A stretch of 48,783 nucleotides of DNA from Maricaulis salignorans. GTDB lineage: Bacteria; Pseudomonadota; Alphaproteobacteria; Caulobacterales; Aquidulcibacteraceae. The position numbers and the translations under genes were made by a program. The notes below the pieces were generated by a model. That model worked only from the letters and a program-made list of their open reading frames with translations. It did no database searches and had not been told where the DNA came from. Shown in pieces: positions 33,278 to 42,374 of the stretch. Numbering within the stretch: position 1 is the stretch's first letter; each line of letters starts with the position of its first letter. The stretch is taken from contig CAMDDL010000018.1 of assembly GCA_945891505.1 (NCBI GenBank), positions 1 through 48,783 on the forward strand, read 5' to 3'.

Positions 33278-33431
33278 ATTTGTGTTCCAAACCGGTGAAA
33301 ATGGTGTTGAAACAAACTATGGCGCATTCTGAATGAAGTTGCCACACCCAACATACGCGTACCAGAAATCACCTTTATAGCTAATCTTCCAAATGCTTGC
33401 CTGCCCTTGCATAGAAGGATAACGAGCGCCG

Positions 33432-34184
33432 CTACCCCGCCACTTTCTGCGCATAAATCATGTAGCCATGATGGCCGCCGTGGTCTGTGTGTTCCAAGAC
33501 AAAACGGGGGCAACCGGCGCGGGTTAGGAGGGCGAGGACTTGCCCCAAATCGTAGTCAAACATACTGATTTGCCCAATCTGTGGGCCTGAAACCAAGCTC
33601 GCCCGAACTTGGCGCAACAGTTTTCTCACCGAGCCTGCAGTGTCTTGGGACATCAGATGCGCATCTCGAAATGTCGTCACGTGCAGGGAAAGGAAGCCCC
33701 CCGGCCTGACTGTCGCAATTAAGTCCGCAATCAACGCCAAGCCTCGGGCAGGTGGAATATGTTGGAGCACGATGAAGGAGTTGACCCAGTCAAACGGGCC
33801 AAATGTGGCAGCTTCCTTGGGCGTCGCAACAAGCTTCACATGGGAAAGACCCAATTCATCCAAGCGCGCCTGACAAACAGCTCGCATAGAATCGGCAATA
33901 TCCACGCCCACGGCAATGTTTGCGCGCTTAGCCATCGGCACCAATAATCGCCCGACACCGGCACCAAAGTCCAAACAGGCGTCAAAATGATCAGGTGCAG
34001 AAAAATAGAGCTTAAGGCCAATGTGGAATTGGTCGATATTACCAAATCCGCTTTCATAAAAGGCTTCTCGGGTGGTCTTATCCATTTTCCCCGCGCGAAA
34101 GCGTTCATCCGTAATCACAGCCCAAAAGGGGTCGACCTCACCAAGTTGGTTCCAGTCAGAATCTGTATCGCGTTCACTACTCAT
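33432..34184 (-). CDS. Class I SAM-dependent methyltransferase
   Basis: A 250-residue Rossmann-fold methyltransferase. Motif I is CLDFGAGVGRLLVP (about 90-103), motif II GVDIADS, motif IV FDWVNSFIVLQHIPP, typical of small-molecule methyltransferases. An N-terminal region of some 70 residues (DPFWAVITDERF ... FYESGFGNIDQF) is shared with polysaccharide-associated methyltransferases. Substrate unknown. It lies 154 bases upstream of the AttH-like gene, in the same direction, and may be co-transcribed. The 237-bp gap to rnd has no convincing gene. Confidence 0.85.
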   Translation of the reverse strand: MSSERDTDSDWNQLGEVDPFWAVITDERFRAGKMDKTTREAFYESGFGNIDQFHIGLKLYFSAPDHFDACLDFGAGVGRLLVPMAKRANIAVGVDIADSMRAVCQARLDELGLSHVKLVATPKEAATFGPFDWVNSFIVLQHIPPARGLALIADLIATVRPGGFLSLHVTTFRDAHLMSQDTAGSVRKLLRQVRASLVSGPQIGQISMFDYDLGQVLALLTRAGCPRFVLEHTDHGGHHGYMIYAQKVAG

Positions 34185-34421
34185 GAAGTCTCAACCTACA
34201 TCTATCCCGCCTGCCATGGCGCTGGTGAAACGCCGATATCGTCGCCTCTATGCTCGAACTCGCATCGTTCTAAAAGGGGCATACCTATCCGGGCCTGTAA
34301 TCAACAATCAACATCTTTTGCGGTGCAGCGGAAAAAGGCCTAGAGAAGTCGGCAATGCTTGGCGCGCCCCTTCCTTTGGTGCACCAAGACCCCCAATTTG
34401 TGACCAGATGAGGCTTTAGAC

Positions 34422-35036
34422 GTGACAATTCATTCTTACGAGGGCGATATACCAGATGGCTTGGATTTAGGTCCCGTTGTGGCCGTCGATACCGAAACCC
34501 TAGGCCTGTCCTTGGTGCGTGATGCTCTATGCGTGGTCCAGTTGAGCTCTGGTGACGGCAATGCGCATATCGTCCGCCTGAACCGTCCGGCCTATGACTG
34601 TCCGAATTTGAAGGCCCTGTTGGCTGATCCGAAGGTCGAAAAGCTGTTTCATTTCGCCCGCTTTGATTTGGCGATGTGCAAGCAGTATTTGGGCATAGAG
34701 GTCGGCCCGATTTTCTGTACCAAGATCGCGTCTAAATTGGTGCGCACTTATACCGACCGGCATGGCTTAAAGGATTTGGTGAAAGAACTTGTTGGTGTTG
34801 AGCTTAATAAGCAACAACAAAGCTCTGACTGGGGTGCGGCGCAATTAAGCGAGGCGCAATTGGCGTATGCGGCGTCTGACGTTTTGTATTTACATGCCGC
34901 CAAGACCCGTCTGGTTGAGATGCTGAAGCGCGAGGGTCGGATGGAAATTGCACAAGCCTGCTTTGACTTCCTGCCGGTCCGGGCCGATTTGGACTTGATG
35001 GGCTGGGCTGAGTCAGACATCTTTTCCCACGCATGA
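34422..35036 (+). CDS. Ribonuclease D-like 3'-5' exonuclease (DEDDy)
   Basis: A 204-residue exonuclease domain protein. The DEDDy residues are visible: Asp and Glu in AVDTETLGL, Asp in FHFARFDLAM, and Tyr/Asp in LAYAASDVLYLHAAK. HRDC domains of full-length RNase D are absent, as in the short alphaproteobacterial homologues that precede lptC. It trims 3' ends of structured RNAs such as tRNA precursors. It starts with GTG at 34422, with GAGG about 11 bases upstream. The stop overlaps lptC by four bases. Confidence 0.9.
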   Translation: MTIHSYEGDIPDGLDLGPVVAVDTETLGLSLVRDALCVVQLSSGDGNAHIVRLNRPAYDCPNLKALLADPKVEKLFHFARFDLAMCKQYLGIEVGPIFCTKIASKLVRTYTDRHGLKDLVKELVGVELNKQQQSSDWGAAQLSEAQLAYAASDVLYLHAAKTRLVEMLKREGRMEIAQACFDFLPVRADLDLMGWAESDIFSHA

Positions 35037-35827
35037 CAACGCTCGACACCCACGCCATCCATTCCGCTAGGCAGCGTATGACGCCGAACGAAGCGCGCGT
35101 GCGCACCATCCGGGTCAAGACCACGCGCGTGGTATTTCTGGCTGGGGCGGCTTTATCGACCCTGCTCTTGGTCGGCAGTGTGATTTTGCGTGGCGTGCAG
35201 GGTGCCGCGATTGACACCAGCAAGCTGGTTCAGGGCGATCAATTTGTCATGGATTCGCCTGAGTTCGTGGGCAATACGCGCGAAGGCAAGCGGCTGAAGG
35301 TCACAGGCCTAAAAGCGTCGCGCAGTATTTCCGACCCCGCCGGGGCGGTTAGGCTCGAAAAGCCAAAACTGGAAACCGCTGATGGCAGCGTCGCAACAGC
35401 GGAAGAAGGCATTTGGTCGCAAGATGTCCAGACGCTGTCGCTAAAAGGCAATGTCGTTTTTTCACGCAAAACCGGCGAACGGGCAACCGGCCTTTCGGCC
35501 ATGTGGACCTCCGACCCTTCTGTCCTAACGCTAGAAGGCGGGACCCAGATCGTATTGCCCAGCGGCGAGGCCGCCACCGCCCAGTCGCTACAATGGGATG
35601 AAGCCAAGGGGGCAGTTGCCCTGCTCGGCAATGCACGTGTGACATTTAAAGATGGCGAAGCGACGTCAGAGCGTGCCTATTTCGATAAGGAGACCCGTAC
35701 CTTGACTGGCACTGGCGCAATCCGCATTCGATCACGGCTAGGCACGGGGGCCGCTGAGCGCTATGAGTATAATACACAAAGCCAGAGACTTCGCCTGACG
35801 GGTAACGTGATCGCCCAGCTCAACTGA
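35033..35827 (+). CDS. lptC: LPS export periplasmic/inner-membrane protein LptC
   Basis: LptC (264 residues) is anchored in the inner membrane by one segment (VVFLAGAALSTLLLVGSVIL, about 34-53) and passes LPS from LptBFG to LptA through a beta-jellyroll. The jellyroll strands include VMDSPEFVGNTREGKRLKVTGLKA and repeated GEAATAQS / GNARVTFKDGEATSERAYFD segments. It is longer than the E. coli protein, as usual for Alphaproteobacteria. It is coupled to rnd and followed by lptA and lptB. Confidence 0.9.
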   Translation: MTTLDTHAIHSARQRMTPNEARVRTIRVKTTRVVFLAGAALSTLLLVGSVILRGVQGAAIDTSKLVQGDQFVMDSPEFVGNTREGKRLKVTGLKASRSISDPAGAVRLEKPKLETADGSVATAEEGIWSQDVQTLSLKGNVVFSRKTGERATGLSAMWTSDPSVLTLEGGTQIVLPSGEAATAQSLQWDEAKGAVALLGNARVTFKDGEATSERAYFDKETRTLTGTGAIRIRSRLGTGAAERYEYNTQSQRLRLTGNVIAQLN

Positions 35828-35893
35828 CAATTTTAACATTCTGCTCGTGCGTCTGGTGGCTAGAAGTGTCGAATCTCTATCAATGGACTTGAT

Positions 35894-36424
35894 ATGACCC
35901 AGTTTAAGAACCTTGCGGTACCCAGTTTTGCAATGCTCCTCGGCTTTGGCCTTGTCGGTAGCGCAGCCTTAGCGCAGTCAAGTAGCAGCAATGGGCCGAT
36001 AGAAGTGTCGGCCAATGATTTGGTGTATGATCCAGCAGCCGGTGTCAGCACCCTGGTGGGCAATGCATCGGTGGCGCAAGCTGGCGCGGTGCTTCGTGCG
36101 CCGAGGATCCGCCTGACATATTTGCGCGGAACCAGTGGGTCCAACGGCGATATCGACAAAGTCTATACAGAGGGGGAGACTTTCTATGTCACCCCGACCG
36201 AAAAAATCCGCGGCGACCGGGCCATTTTTGATGCCCCAGCCAATACGGTACAGTTTTTTGGCAATGTTGTTGCTGTTCAGGGCCAAAGTGTTCTGAAAGG
36301 CTCGATGTTGACTTTAAACACGAAGACACGGGCTTCGACCATGCGTGGCATGGACGGTCGCGTGCGCGCAGTGATTTTCCCGAACAATGGCCAAGCGACC
36401 AAGGGCGGCCCAGCCTCCAAATGA
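35894..36424 (+). CDS. lptA: LPS transport periplasmic bridge protein LptA
   Basis: LptA (176 residues) has a signal peptide (FAMLLGFGLVGSAALAQ, cleavage at about residue 28) and a jellyroll of repeated strands: IEVSANDLVYDPAAGVSTLVGNASVAQAGAVLRAPRI, DKVYTEGETFYVTPTEKIRGDRAIFD and QFFGNVVAVQGQSVLKGSMLTLN. It polymerises across the periplasm to carry LPS to LptD. It stands 66 bases after lptC and 43 bases before lptB. Confidence 0.92.
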   Translation: MTQFKNLAVPSFAMLLGFGLVGSAALAQSSSSNGPIEVSANDLVYDPAAGVSTLVGNASVAQAGAVLRAPRIRLTYLRGTSGSNGDIDKVYTEGETFYVTPTEKIRGDRAIFDAPANTVQFFGNVVAVQGQSVLKGSMLTLNTKTRASTMRGMDGRVRAVIFPNNGQATKGGPASK

Positions 36425-36467
36425 GTTCGCAACCTGATCGTGCCAGACGTTAGAGGGATTTTCGACG

Positions 36468-37232
36468 ATGAGCCGACCCCAAACCGCTACCAGCGCTGTA
36501 TCGCCCGGTGAAATGGGTTTGATCGCGCGCGACTTGGGTAAAGCCTATAAAGGTCGGCAAGTCGTGAATGGCGTCTCGCTCAGCCTCAAGCGCGGGGAGG
36601 TCTTGGGGCTGCTAGGCCCAAATGGCGCTGGCAAAACCACGTGTTTCTACATGGTCATGGGCCTGATTCAGCCCGACTTTGGCGATATTTCGATCGATGG
36701 TCAGGATGTGACGCTCTTGCCGATGTATGTTCGGGCGCGTCTGGGCCTGGGCTATCTGCCGCAAGAACCTTCAATCTTTCGCGGTATGAGTGTGGAAGAC
36801 AATGTTCTCGCGGTGCTGGAGACAATCGAGCCCGATCCGACCACCCGTGAATTTCGCGCGACCGAACTTTTGACCGAGTTGCGAATCGATCGGCTGCGCA
36901 AACAGCGTGCAACTTCGCTCTCTGGCGGGGAGAGACGTCGCCTTGAAATCGCCCGCGCACTCGCAACTGACCCCTCTTTTATCCTTTTGGACGAGCCTTT
37001 TGCCGGAATTGACCCCCTCGCCATCGCAGATATCCGTGATTTGATTGGGTTTTTGAAGGAACGTGGCATTGGTGTGCTGATCACTGATCATAATGTCAGA
37101 GATACACTGAATATTATTGATCGTGCGACTATCATATTCGACGGCGAGGTCTTGTTTGAGGGTTCGCCAGACGAAGTGTTACACCAGCCCGACGTCCGCC
37201 GTGTTTATCTTGGAGCGGATTTTAAGGCCTAA
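36468..37232 (+). CDS. lptB: LPS export ABC transporter ATPase LptB
   Basis: LptB (254 residues) powers LPS extraction with LptF/LptG, which are not in the window. Walker A is GPNGAGKTTC, the signature LSGGERRRLEIARALA, Walker B FILLDEPFAGIDP, and the H-loop ITDHNVRDTL. Q-loop YLPQEPSIFRGMSV is typical. The rpoN gene follows after 14 bases, giving the conserved lptB-rpoN junction seen in most Proteobacteria. Confidence 0.96.
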   Translation: MSRPQTATSAVSPGEMGLIARDLGKAYKGRQVVNGVSLSLKRGEVLGLLGPNGAGKTTCFYMVMGLIQPDFGDISIDGQDVTLLPMYVRARLGLGYLPQEPSIFRGMSVEDNVLAVLETIEPDPTTREFRATELLTELRIDRLRKQRATSLSGGERRRLEIARALATDPSFILLDEPFAGIDPLAIADIRDLIGFLKERGIGVLITDHNVRDTLNIIDRATIIFDGEVLFEGSPDEVLHQPDVRRVYLGADFKA

Positions 37233-37246
37233 CGGGGACGAGTAGA

Positions 37247-38761
37247 ATGGCTATCGCACCGCGCATGGAGCTTCGACAAGGCCAAGGCCTTGTTATGACG
37301 CCCCAATTGCAGCAAGCGATCAAGCTGTTGCAAATGTCCACGATGGAATTGGCCGTTTATGTCGAACAAGAATTGGAGCGCAATCCGGTTCTTGAACGCG
37401 CCGATGATTCCGAAGATTACGGCATCCAGGATACGCCAGATATCGACCCCCGCGATGCGGGCCCGGCTTCTGATGGACCACAAGAATTATGCGCCAACGG
37501 CGAGGGACCAGATCCCCATGCCGAAGCAGCCCTCGATGCCAGCTATGAAGACGTCCACAGCGATGCCGATATGCCGGCCAGCGAAGCGATCGGCTCGACG
37601 GTAGATTGGAGCAAAGCAGGCGACGGCCGGGGTGGCTTTGAAGATTTAGAAGATTTCGAAAGCCGTCTCACGCAGAGCGTATCGCTGCGCGACCATTTGG
37701 AGAGCCAAGCCGTGCTGGCTTTCTCCACGCCGTCCGATCGTATGGTGGCCAGCTATCTGATCGATCATGTCGATGATGCAGGCTATTTGCGCGCCGATAT
37801 GGACGAAGTGGTCGAGCGCTTGGGTTTTCCGCATGATGAACTGGAACGCGTAGTTCAAACCTTGCAGACCTTCGATCCCACCGGTGTGTGTGCGCGCAGT
37901 GTGGAAGAATGCCTCGCCGCCCAACTCAAAGAGCGCGACCGTTATGACCCCGCCATGGAGGCCCTTCTCGCCAACCTGCCCCTGTTGGCACGCCATGATT
38001 TGAAAAGCCTCTATGATATTTGCGGCGTTGATGGCGCTGATCTCGCCGACATGGTTGCCGAGATCCGGGCCTTAACACCCAAGCCCGGTGCCACATTTGG
38101 CAGCGCAGAGTCAAGCGCCGTCATCCCCGACGTCTTTGTCCGGGAAGGGCCGATGGGCACGTGGCTGATTGAATTGAATTCCGACACGCTGCCACGGGTG
38201 CTGGTCAATAATGCCTATGCGGAGAGCGTATCGCGCCAAGCGCGATCTCAGGACGAGCGCTCCTATCTCGCCGAAGCTCAAGCCGATGCGAATTGGCTGG
38301 TCAGAAGCCTTGATCAGCGCGCTCGGACGATTTTGAAAGTGGCGAAGGAAATCGTTCGCCAGCAGGACGGCTTCTTAACTTATGGCGTCGCCCACTTGCG
38401 CCCGCTGATTTTGAAGGATGTCGCGCGCGCGATTGAGATGCATGAGTCCACCGTCTCGCGCGTCACCAGCAATAAGTTTATTTCGACCCCGCGTGGCGTG
38501 TTTGAGCTCAAATATTTCTTCACCACCGCTATTCATGCTTCCGATGGCGGGGAATCCCACTCAGCTGAAGCAGTCCGTCATCGGATTAAGAGCCTGATTG
38601 ACGGGGAAATGCAGGAAACGCCGCTATCGGATGATCGTATCGTCGAGATTCTGCGTGAGACAGGTGTCGATATCGCCCGGCGGACCGTGGCGAAATACCG
38701 CGAAGCCTTGCGGATTCCCTCATCAGTTCAGCGCCGTAGGACGATGAGCCGGGTTGGCTAA
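37247..38761 (+). CDS. rpoN: RNA polymerase sigma-54 factor RpoN
   Basis: Sigma-54 (504 residues). Region I is LRQGQGLVMTPQLQQAIKLLQMSTMELAVYVEQELERNPVLE, region II is acidic (about 60-110), the core-binding domain spans about 130-310, the helix-turn-helix is at AIEMHESTVSRVTSNKFISTPRG, and the RpoN box ARRTVAKYREALRIPSS lies at the C-terminus. It directs enhancer-dependent transcription from -24/-12 promoters. It is in the standard neighbourhood with lptB, hpf and ptsN. Confidence 0.97.
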   Translation: MAIAPRMELRQGQGLVMTPQLQQAIKLLQMSTMELAVYVEQELERNPVLERADDSEDYGIQDTPDIDPRDAGPASDGPQELCANGEGPDPHAEAALDASYEDVHSDADMPASEAIGSTVDWSKAGDGRGGFEDLEDFESRLTQSVSLRDHLESQAVLAFSTPSDRMVASYLIDHVDDAGYLRADMDEVVERLGFPHDELERVVQTLQTFDPTGVCARSVEECLAAQLKERDRYDPAMEALLANLPLLARHDLKSLYDICGVDGADLADMVAEIRALTPKPGATFGSAESSAVIPDVFVREGPMGTWLIELNSDTLPRVLVNNAYAESVSRQARSQDERSYLAEAQADANWLVRSLDQRARTILKVAKEIVRQQDGFLTYGVAHLRPLILKDVARAIEMHESTVSRVTSNKFISTPRGVFELKYFFTTAIHASDGGESHSAEAVRHRIKSLIDGEMQETPLSDDRIVEILRETGVDIARRTVAKYREALRIPSSVQRRRTMSRVG

Positions 38762-38965
38762 TTGGCCCGCTTGTTTGACCAACGGTTTAGTTGATCTGTT
38801 GATTTAATCTTATGATAAATATATTATTTATGTTGGCGTGAACCACCAGACTGCCTTGATATGGCCGCACTTCAGCGCAAAATTATCTTCCCAAAGCGCT
38901 GTTCCAATGCAACAGTGATGTGACGGTGGATACACACCGCACCCAGGTACATGGAGGCACCCAAG

Positions 38966-39568
38966 ATGGGCAATCTCACAGTCAGAGTCACCGGCCGCAA
39001 CATCGATGTCGGGGAGGCTTTACGGGGCAAAATCCAAGAAGATCTTGAGATCGGCGTCGGCCGATATGTGTCGCGCGACGGCGAAGCGATCGTAACCTTA
39101 GACAAGCAGCGTCACCTCTATCATGTTGAAACCATCGTCCATCTAGATTCCGGCATTACCCTCGAAGCCAATGGTGAAGCGTCAGAGCCGCATGCTGCCT
39201 TTGCTGCCGCCTTGGAGAAGATTGAAAAGCGCGTCCGCCGCTATAAGCGGCGCTTAAAAGACCATCATGCCAAGCATCACGCGCCTCTACCGCGCGAAGA
39301 AGCCACTTATAATGTCATTGAATCCGATGATGTGGATGACGCTGATGACGGGCAGGATTCTAGCGTGCCAGCCGGCCCCGCCGTGATCGCAGAAACGAAA
39401 ACGGTGATTCGTACCATGCCCGTGGCCACTGCGGTGATGCAGTTAGAGCTGGGTGAGGCACCGTTTCTGATGTTTCGAAACCCCAGATCTGGCGAGCTAA
39501 ACATTGTGTATAGGCGCGCAGATGGGAATATTGGTTGGATTGATCCGGCCCCTAGTGTATCGGGCTGA
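38966..39568 (+). CDS. hpf: Long-form ribosome hibernation promoting factor
   Basis: A 200-residue HPF. The N-terminal S30AE domain (LTVRVTGRNIDVGEALRGKIQEDL ... RRYKRRLKDHH, about 3-100) blocks the decoding centre, an acidic linker follows (SDDVDDADDGQDS), and the C-terminal domain (PFLMFRNPRSGELNIVYRRADGNIGWIDP) dimerises ribosomes into 100S. The start at 38966 is preceded by GGAGG at good distance; the ATG at 38951 is part of that region. The A+T-rich 200 bases between rpoN and hpf must hold its promoter, but I cannot define boxes with confidence. Confidence 0.93.
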   Translation: MGNLTVRVTGRNIDVGEALRGKIQEDLEIGVGRYVSRDGEAIVTLDKQRHLYHVETIVHLDSGITLEANGEASEPHAAFAAALEKIEKRVRRYKRRLKDHHAKHHAPLPREEATYNVIESDDVDDADDGQDSSVPAGPAVIAETKTVIRTMPVATAVMQLELGEAPFLMFRNPRSGELNIVYRRADGNIGWIDPAPSVSG

Positions 39569-39636
39569 TTGCGACGCAGTATTTTTCAAACCAGTCGGCC
39601 CGTGCGGGGGCATAGGCCGACTCGAGAAAAGACCTT

Positions 39637-40104
39637 ATGCCTGATCTAGCAGACCTTATCCGCGCTGACGCCATTGTTTTCCGGATCAAAGCGCAAACGA
39701 AGAATGAAGTACTTTTGGCCATGGCCGAAGCAGCCGTGTCTGCCTATGGGGTAGACCTGTCGGCAACGCTTGAATCCACGCTGGAGCGGGAGCGTTTGGG
39801 CAGCACCGGTGTTGGCGAAGGGGTTGCCATTCCCCACGCTCGACTGAAGGGCTTGAAGTGTCCTGCGGCTGTTCTGGCTTTGCTGGACCCGCCGATTGAC
39901 TTTGAAGCACCCGATGGTCGGCCGGCGGACATTGTCGTCCTCTTGCTTTCTCCTGAAGAAGCGGGGGCGGATCACCTAAAGGCGCTGGCGCGGATTTCGC
40001 GTCTATTGCGCCGTCAAGACATACGCGACGGCCTTCGCGCTGCACGATCGGCAGCAGCCATCCACGCCTTCACCAGCCATAGCTCCACCTCAGAAGCCGC
40101 ATAA
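39637..40104 (+). CDS. ptsN: PTS IIA-like nitrogen-regulatory protein PtsN (EIIA-Ntr)
   Basis: PtsN (155 residues) is the phosphate acceptor of the nitrogen PTS (PtsP-PtsO-PtsN), controlling potassium uptake, sigma-54-linked and stress responses. The phosphorylated histidine is His67 in GVGEGVAIPHARL. The EIIA-mannitol-type fold ends in LARISRLLRRQDIRDGLRAARS. It is the last gene of the block and is followed by a strong bidirectional terminator. Confidence 0.95.
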   Translation: MPDLADLIRADAIVFRIKAQTKNEVLLAMAEAAVSAYGVDLSATLESTLERERLGSTGVGEGVAIPHARLKGLKCPAAVLALLDPPIDFEAPDGRPADIVVLLLSPEEAGADHLKALARISRLLRRQDIRDGLRAARSAAAIHAFTSHSSTSEAA

Positions 40105-40107
40105 AAA

Positions 40108-40145
40108 AGGTCGGCCAAAGCGCAAGCTGGGCCGACCTATTTTTA
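40108..40145. terminator. Bidirectional intrinsic terminator between ptsN and the DUF533 gene
   Basis: The 9-bp stem AGGTCGGCC (40108-40116) / GGCCGACCT (40130-40138) with a 13-base loop is followed by ATTTTT on the plus strand and, read from the other side, by TTTTTT (the A-run at 40103-40108). It therefore fits termination of both convergent genes. Confidence 0.85.
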
Positions 40146-40161
40146 CCGTTTGATGCGCCCC

Positions 40162-40842
40162 TTAAGCCGGCAACAAAGCCTCATCATGCAATTTGGCGAC
40201 CAGTGTCGTATCCAGCTGCAAGCGCGCCGACAGATCAGCCAAATAGGCCTTTTCGGCTGGACCTGTGGTATTGATTGCTACCAGAGAGGCTGCATAAATC
40301 TCTAACGCCAATTCGGGCGAGGTCGCACCAGCGACCACTTGCTGAATATCCAGCGGCTTGGCCAATTCATCGAACAAGAAGGCCTTCTCGGTATCCGACA
40401 AGTCGATCTTGGCCAGATGGTCAAACAATTTCGCCTTCTCCGTCGCTTCAATCTGGCCATCGGCCTTCATGGCGGAAATCATGGCGCGAATGGTGGCTTT
40501 GCCAACCGCCTCTTGATCTTGCGCAGAACTGGGTAAGAACACGCCACTGGGTGCCGTTTCCGAACCCGCCTGCCCCTGATGCTTCTGATAGGCATTGTAG
40601 GCCAACGTGCCCAAAGCGGCGAGACCGCCGAGCGTAGCCGCTTGGCGTCCAAATTTCCCGGCGACGCCTGACAAAAGAAGGCCGCCCAAAACGCCGGCGG
40701 CACCTGCTCCCATAGCAATATTCTTTGCATCTGCGTCTGTCTTGACGCGATCAATACCCGCCTGACCCTCGGTCTTGATGGCAGAGATTGCCTTGGGCAA
40801 TTCGCTTTGCAGCGCAGCAAAAATCTTATTTGCGTCAAACAT
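40162..40842 (-). CDS. DUF533 / TerB-like membrane-associated protein (YebE-like)
   Basis: A 226-residue protein. After MFDANKIFAALQSELPKAIS there is a glycine-rich hydrophobic stretch (AGAAGVLGGLLLSGVAGKFGRQAATLGGLAALGTLAYNAYQ, about 45-88) able to insert in the membrane, and a C-terminal TerB-like helical domain (RAMISAMKADGQIEATEKAKLFDHLAKIDLSDTEKAFLFDELAKPLD) with an acidic metal-like loop. E. coli YebE is the nearest named relative; the function is unknown, perhaps envelope stress. The start at 40842 has GGAGAG upstream; the longer frame to 40914 lacks support. Confidence 0.85.
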   Translation of the reverse strand: MFDANKIFAALQSELPKAISAIKTEGQAGIDRVKTDADAKNIAMGAGAAGVLGGLLLSGVAGKFGRQAATLGGLAALGTLAYNAYQKHQGQAGSETAPSGVFLPSSAQDQEAVGKATIRAMISAMKADGQIEATEKAKLFDHLAKIDLSDTEKAFLFDELAKPLDIQQVVAGATSPELALEIYAASLVAINTTGPAEKAYLADLSARLQLDTTLVAKLHDEALLPA

Positions 40843-41024
40843 CCGTCGTCTCTCCTTGGCGGCCAGGTTCACTTCCAAGCCATAGCCCATAGATTGGGAG
40901 AGTACGCCCTGCATGCAAGAGCGTGTTCACGAACAGTTGCTCAAACCCCTGCGTCGTTGTATCAGGCCACATCTTTTGCCACGCCGGGCAAAGCAAGACG
41001 TGGGCTCACCCACATCGATAACGT

Positions 41025-41100
41025 GCCGCAATAGCTCAGTCGGTAGAGCACATCATTCGTAATGATGGGGTCGCAGGTTCGAATCCTGTTTGCGGCACCA
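41025..41100 (+). tRNA. tRNA-Thr (anticodon CGT)
   Basis: A 76-nucleotide tRNA. The acceptor stem GCCGCAA (41025-41031) pairs with TTGCGGC (41090-41096); CCA is encoded at 41098-41100. The anticodon arm CATCA-TTCGTAA-TGATG gives CGT, which reads ACG threonine codons. The T-arm contains GGTTCGAATCC. The downstream region looks like an island end. Confidence 0.97.
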
Positions 41101-41176
41101 GTTTTTCCTTAAAAATCAATATTTTACATCCGGGATCAAGCTTCGAAATAGGTCGGAATAAATACCTATTTTTAGT

Positions 41177-41198
41177 TTGCTACCAATTTGCTACCAAG
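41177..41198. repeat. Tandem 11-bp repeat after tRNA-Thr, arm-site-like
   Basis: TTTGCTACCAA occurs twice in direct succession, 77 bp after the tRNA. The pattern (two short direct repeats ending in ACCAA close to a tRNA 3' end) resembles the arm-type sites of the tRNA-Leu island. No integrase follows in this window, so it may mark an island whose integrase is lost or outside. Confidence 0.5.
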
Positions 41199-41220
41199 GT
41201 TCTGGTAAGATGCGTGACAG

Positions 41221-41247
41221 AGCTCCGCAAGAGGAGCTGCTTTTTTC
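41221..41247 (+). terminator. Intrinsic terminator-like hairpin
   Basis: AGCTCC (41222-41227) pairs with GGAGCT (41234-41239), loop GCAAGA, then GC and a six-T run at 41242-41247. It probably ends transcripts entering from tRNA-Thr before the Hip kinase gene. The 269-bp gap from tRNA to kinase holds only this and the tandem repeat. Confidence 0.6.
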
Positions 41248-41369
41248 TGGAGCTCATGAGGGCCCTTTATGAAATGGTTGGTCTGAGGCCGATTGAAGAT
41301 CTTGTTTGAGACCACCAAAGATCACGACTTTTCCGCTAGGTCTTTATACTCTGGTCGCGATAGCAAATC

Positions 41370-42374
41370 ATGGCAAACTTCGCCTTCAGCAAACCAGTTT
41401 TAGGGTCATTTAACGTGGCAATCGGCTTTCGCAGGCGTCAAGAAAAATCTGAAATCGTCGACGTGTCGAGTTGGGAGCTTGACGAGGAGTTTCCTTACTA
41501 CCCGCAAGGCAAGAAGCCAAAGCAGTTCCTGATCTGCCCAAGCCCTGCACCGCACCAGTTTTTAATTGGTGGCCACAAGTATCTTTTCAAAAAGCCGATT
41601 GGATGGAAGGCTCAACAGATTTGGTCTGAGGTCCTAGCATATGAATTTGGGCGCGTGCTGGACATTCAGGTGCCGCCAGCTTTTGTAGCACAGGATGGTC
41701 CAAATGGTTCGGCAGGCGTTTTGGTTGAGTTCTTTTTCGGCTACCAAAATCAAGAGCCGCCCTCGCGATTTGTGCATGCTGCGGAGATTCTACAAGGGCG
41801 GCGAGGCAGCTTTAGTGAGAAAATCGGTAGCATCCGTGAGAACCTAACCGCTTGCCGATCAATGGGAGTAGCCAATTGGCGCGAATGGTGGACTGGCGCA
41901 CTAACTTTCGACGCGCTCATCGGCAACACAGACCGTCACTCAGAAAATTGGGGCTTCTTAGTCTTTCAAGGTGGCCCTGAGGGAAGGTCTGCGAATATCC
42001 TTGCTCCCGTCTTCGACAATGGCACGAGTCTTGGCTGGCAGACGAGCGAGGAAAAATTGCCACTTTCACAATTGGACTTGGCGCGGTTCATAAATAAGGG
42101 AGTTCATCATTGCGGTTGGTTCGACGGTGACGAAAATGGGCAACATATTGCCTTATTACGCCACCTCGCTGAAACGCCCTATGTATCTAGGCAAAAGCTA
42201 CAAAGCATGATTCAATTATCCGATGATCAAATTTCGGAAGTTACAGACTGGGCGACCGCTTTTGACATGCACTTGAAGTTTAGTACCTTGCGCGCTGAAT
42301 TTGTGAATTTGCAAGTGATTGCTCGACGCGATGGGCTGAAACAGGCGCTGGAGAATGTAAAGTGGATCAAATGA
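41370..42374 (+). CDS. HipA-family core kinase (bicistronic Hip kinase)
   Basis: A 334-residue protein with the HipA C-terminal kinase core and no N-subdomain of its own. The catalytic loop is FDALIGNTDRHSENWGFL (about 190-207) with the Asp/Asn pair, the metal-binding aspartate lies in APVFDNGTSLGW, and the ATP-binding lysine region is HKYLFKKPIGWKAQQIWSEVLAYEFG. Core-only kinases such as HipT get the missing subdomain from a separate HipS protein. The next gene, overlapping by 13 bases, supplies it fused to HIRAN. It is therefore predicted to be a protein-phosphorylating toxin kinase. The substrate is unknown. Composition is A+T-richer than core genes. Confidence 0.82.
   Translation: MANFAFSKPVLGSFNVAIGFRRRQEKSEIVDVSSWELDEEFPYYPQGKKPKQFLICPSPAPHQFLIGGHKYLFKKPIGWKAQQIWSEVLAYEFGRVLDIQVPPAFVAQDGPNGSAGVLVEFFFGYQNQEPPSRFVHAAEILQGRRGSFSEKIGSIRENLTACRSMGVANWREWWTGALTFDALIGNTDRHSENWGFLVFQGGPEGRSANILAPVFDNGTSLGWQTSEEKLPLSQLDLARFINKGVHHCGWFDGDENGQHIALLRHLAETPYVSRQKLQSMIQLSDDQISEVTDWATAFDMHLKFSTLRAEFVNLQVIARRDGLKQALENVKWIK

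Noticed and set aside
34185-34421. Possible small gene between the methyltransferase and the rnd-like gene
   Set aside because: A plus-strand frame exists from 34183 but has an irregular Arg/Pro composition and no ribosome-binding site; treated as intergenic.
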